This document shows positions 60,301-64,000 of a stretch of 64,000 nucleotides of DNA, piece after piece. The translations under genes were made by a program, and so were the position numbers. Location: assembly GCA_026261815.1 (NCBI GenBank), contig JAMPIT010000437.1, positions 6,708,001 through 6,772,000 on the forward strand. Direction: 5' to 3'. Numbering within the stretch: the first letter of the stretch is position 1; every line of letters starts with the position of its first letter. This stretch comes from Monarcha castaneiventris obscurior (Eukaryota > Chordata > Aves > Passeriformes > Monarchidae). The notes under the pieces were generated by a model. That model was not told the DNA's origin, ran no database searches, and was given only the letters and a program-made list of their open reading frames with translations.

Positions 60301-61885
60301 AATTCATAAAAAATACTTGCCAAGGGTTTGCACATTTTCTTTTTTTTTTTTTTGTAACTGCCATTAACGGTCCTTTAAGTTCATATCTTCTTCGGCATTA
60401 GACCAGTAATTGAAATAAAAGGGAAGAGACACAAAAAAAGCTGAAAAAACCCATCATCTCTGATAGCAGGGACCCTACATCACCCTCAGCCAGGCAGCCC
60501 TGTGCCCACCCAGGCTGAAGGCATTGTGCACCTTCCCCTGCTATAAATAGCTGCAGACACCTTTGTTCCACTTCCCAAAATAGAGACACATTGCAAAGGA
60601 GATGGGAAGAGCAAAACACTGTACATAAGCTCTGTTTTTATATCTATAAATATGAATTTGTAACCAAACCCACGCAGGGTGGGCAATAGCCCAGCTGAGG
60701 AGATGCTGACTGCAGGCATCTGCAGGGGAACCAATTGAAGGAAGCAGGCACCAGGTGGGGGGTTAGGAACAAGCAGGTTTTTGATGCTTTTCCACTTCTC
60801 CCCATGACATGGTCCGAGTCACAACACTGCGATTAAAATGCAGAACATAAAAATTGAGATCTGGCTGCTCCAGAGTTTCAGCGAAGGTAAACAAGCCATC
60901 TTCAGGTCTGCTCGCTGCCTCCATAGGTCAGGACGGGCTTCGAGGGAGCATTTGCTGCTCCAGAAGGGTTGTGTGGAGGGCCATGGCACCCAGGCTCTGC
61001 TCTGATGCTCCCTGGGGGGAGACGAGCCCCTGCTACCCCTGGGCAAAACAAAATGATCCTGCTTTTCCCAGCTGGGTGGCTTCTGGTGACAGAATGGCAC
61101 TGGGTGACAGTGCTGCTGGACCTGACCTCTCTCCATCCTTCCCTCCATGAAGGGATCCTGGAGATGAAGCCAGCCAGGACATGCCTGCAGACATCCCTCC
61201 CATCAGGGGCTCCATCTGCTTCCCTTCCACCAAGAGGCACAGGCTCAGAGATGTGATGGCAGCAAAGGTTTTCAAGCTTCAGGAAGGACACTTAAAGGCA
61301 GGAAAGAGGTGGAGGAGAGGCTTCCCCTTGTAGTTTCCCTTCAAGCCTGGAAGAGCAGCACCTGAACCCACACAGCAGGGTCTCATCTGCCCGTGCCAAG
61401 CCTCAGCACCCACAGTGGCAGCAGGAGAGCAGGAAGGGGAAGAACAAGCTTCAACCTCCCCTTTTCTTCCTAACTGGGGTGGAGGTCAGGCCTTGCTTAT
61501 CACAACTTGGATTATCTAAAAACTCATCCCTTAACCAGAATGAGGTCATGTTCCTGTCATGCTCAACTGCATCAAAAATGGGCTTGAATATATCAGCCCT
61601 CACTTATGAGAACCAGTTCATTGTCACCCATATTCCTTGATAAATGAAGGTCTGAGCACTTTTGGCTTTGCTGGTATGGGCAACACATTTACGCTCAAGC
61701 TTTTTCCTGCTAAAATTAAAGACCCTGAAACCACAGGTCTGAGTTTAAACAGGGTTGGATTAGGTCTCCCCAGGCAGAGCACATATCCTGGGCCTCTCCT
61801 GCCCAGATATTAGAGATGCCACACCACCTTATGGGAACACAGGTCCTGTCCCAAATTGCTGACATCCATGGAGTATGATCTCCTT
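57321..61885. other. Unique non-coding DNA
   Basis: No gene is recognised. It includes an AAAT-type run at 59662-59682 and a T14 run at 60340-60353. Open frames up to 129 codons lack known domains. Confidence 0.5.
60340..60353. repeat. Poly-T run (14)
   Basis: Fourteen consecutive T residues. No SINE or processed pseudogene could be recognised on the side that a poly-A tail would mark. Confidence 0.8.
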
Positions 61886-61981
61886 ACTGCCAGAGCTGCC
61901 TGGAAGAGCCTTCCTCCAGCTGCTCGTGCTTCCCAGGCCTGGCCAAGATTTCACAGTGAGCTCAAAACCCTCTTGGAGGGA
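61886..61981 (+). other. Possible decayed LINE ORF2 C-terminal segment
   Basis: One plus frame contains WKSLPPAARAS and PRFHSELKTLL, echoing the WNSLP...APSL..FK..L pattern at the C-terminus of CR1/L2-type ORF2 proteins (compare the intact forms at 5.3 and 50.85 kb). No flanking LINE sequence was recognised, so this may be coincidence. Confidence 0.2.
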
Positions 61982-64000
61982 TGGAAAAACATCTCATGGA
62001 TCTGGTGCTTTGTTGCTGTTTGCTGTAATGATTCAGAGGAATTAGTGCCATGGGACATAAGGCAAGTGAGGAAATACAGAGAGGGCTATGGTCTGCCTTG
62101 TGAACCTGCTTTATTCTTCACCCTCCCTCTGCTCACTTCTGCCAAGGGCTGCTGGAAGGGTTTTGCAAGAGGAATCTAGGAGTGGTTTTAAATCCCGATT
62201 TATTTGGTAAAAAGCATTGGAAGCAGCTCAGTTGCACTCATTTAGAATTTGACGTCCCCTTCACTATGCTGGTGGGCTCAGCATCACAGAAAACTCCACA
62301 CAGAGCAGGACAGTCCTGCTGGGACAGGCACAGTGTGCACAGGGAGTTGGAGCTTTCTGTCTGATGCACCACATGAACACTCAACCCCAGTCCCAAACCA
62401 TTCCCTCACCCCTCAGGAGCCCCAGGCAACTCTCACCACAGAGCTTCCTGGCCTCCAGCATCCTTCACTTACACTGACTTTCTGAGCACAAACACTCACT
62501 ATTTCAAACACAGAGCATTCCTAGCCTCACCTTGGATTAACTTTTCCAGCAATACTGGCTCCTAGGAAAAACAAAGTCTTCAGTGAGCCCTTTCCCTGCC
62601 GCTTGAGCAGGCACCAGAGCACAGGCAGCACTCTGCTATTTGTGAAGAGGGGGTCAGGCAGCAGGGGCTCATTACCAGAGCCGGAGGGCAACCAGGCAGC
62701 ATCAAACACACCAGGCACACCTCCTGCAGAAAGTCACCCTGTCTCTGAATCTTTGTACTTGGCAATCAGTCCCACACAAGGCCAGAAATCTGGCTTATTA
62801 AAGCATGAACCGCTGAGCCCCTCGTTAAATGCCAACCTCATCTTCTCCTGGGGGATTATTTACCCTGCAGATGGGGTTACTGACCCTGGAGCAGCAAAAA
62901 GGATTTCTAGCACAGATGAGGCAATTGGGGCACATTTGCCATCCATAGGGTAATACCATGCTGTCTCACAGAGATGCTGCTTCCCACACACATCAGAAAA
63001 TATCCAGTATAGCTGCATGCACACAAGGCATATGTTTCTGTATAAGGTATCTATATAGTGTAACTCCTCTTTCTGCTTTCGCTGTGTTTTATCTTTAAAT
63101 TGGGAGAGCTTTTTAGTAGCAAATCATCAGAGAGGAACTGCTAGTTACCAAGGAGATTCTCTGATGAATCAGAGACTGACTGGTATAAGACCTAGACAGG
63201 CTGTAGCTTCTTAATTTGCGAGACCTTACATTTTAAACGGGGGAAAAAGATCCTATCACAACTAACTGTGGACCTCACCAGCAAAAGCCGCTTTTCTTTT
63301 TGCCATAGAAGCAAACAACAAGAGCGCAGCATGGGAAATCAGTGAGCAGCCGGAGACGAAGGGGAGCGTCTCTCCAGCACGTTCTTGACTCAGAAAAGCA
63401 AATACCACCCAAGGACAAAAGTGGTCTGATGGAGGTGACTGAGGCAGAGGCTGGGAAGCCCCTGATTTCACACCAGCACGGGCAAGGGGACGCAGGGATG
63501 AGTGAGAGCTGGAGAGGGAGCCGCACGCCTGCTCCTGCACAGCCCTGACATTTCAGGAGGCAGAGGGTGCACAGCCAGCGAGGTGCTGCCTGTTTGTGTG
63601 CTGGCCACGGGCTCTGCACAGTTTTGGGACTGCCCCAACCCTGATCTCGTTTTTCTGCCCGACTCCTGCAGCTTTCTTCCAAGGAGCAGGTGAGAGGGAT
63701 AAACTTTGCCAAATGACAGAGAAGGCACCTACTGCACACCGAGCATCCTGCCCTGGTGGAAATGGCCATCATGCCCCAGAGGAGTCACGGCAGCCAAGGA
63801 TGCGCAGGCAGAGCGGATTTCAAGAAGAGTTTTTATAAATGTGGGGAGAACAAGGAGCTTCGTGAAATAAAGTTTGGAGAGAGAAAGCTCTGCTTTTTTT
63901 GGGTTGACTTTATTCAGAGGGTCTTCACACCCACTTCCTTCTGACAGCTTGTTTCTGTGTAGTTGCTGAATTCTGGTGCTTTGCCTCTATTTAAAAACCA
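61982..64000. other. Unique non-coding DNA to the window end
   Basis: No gene is recognised. Alternative short hairpins lie at 63124-63175. 63.3-63.8 kb is GC-richer with open frames up to 165 codons on the minus strand and no known domain. Splice-like and AATAAA motifs occur at ordinary frequency. Confidence 0.5.

Noticed and set aside
63275..63772. 165-codon minus-strand open frame near the window end
   Set aside because: Cysteine- and serine-rich chance translation with overlapping open frames on the other strand; no domain recognised.

Overview
The window looks like vertebrate nuclear DNA, most probably from a bird. The evidence is three fragments of CR1 LINE 3' ends: two still carry the CR1 terminal short repeat (ATTCTATGAT-like) and the third keeps a degraded form. 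Other repeats are sparse and mostly short or old, there are degraded MIR-type SINE pieces, and no Alu, L1 or rodent SINE was seen. The species cannot be named from the sequence. There are no bacterial features: no dense long ORFs, no operons, no CRISPR array. I recognise no protein-coding exon. The longest open frames (about 200 codons) fit chance in 64 kb of moderate-GC DNA, and none resembles a known protein, so no CDS is called. The window is best read as intergenic DNA or the inside of long introns.

Layout. 1-18.7 kb: unique non-coding sequence with a polypyrimidine tract (1.66 kb), a POU-type motif pair (2.2 kb), a minus-strand CR1 3' end (5.2 kb), an old CR1/L3-like reverse transcriptase fossil on the minus strand (7.3-7.7 kb), a juxtaposed acceptor/donor signal (7.17 kb), an AAAT-rich stretch (8.0 kb) and a MIR piece (13.2 kb). 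18.7-20.0 kb: the only substantial CpG-rich block, with a GC box and a NotI site. It is the best candidate for a promoter or first exon. 20-39.8 kb: mostly AT-rich unique DNA with a MIR piece (21.4 kb), overlapping palindromes (22.3 kb) and several stretches that look like conserved non-coding elements. 39.8-40.3 kb: a short CR1 end, then an exact-length 76-bp tandem duplication. 40.3-50.4 kb: unique DNA with further enhancer-like AT-rich stretches. 50.4-51.0 kb: a plus-strand CR1 3' end with an internal deletion. 51-64 kb: unique DNA, a clear MIR fragment (56.15 kb) and a weak LINE-like C-terminal segment (61.9 kb).

Taken together, a gene-poor, repeat-poor interval with one CpG island and scattered homeodomain/POU-like AT-rich blocks resembles regulatory surroundings, or a long first intron, of a developmental gene. 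That reading is inference and needs alignment to other genomes. I found nothing that amounts to a new biological system.
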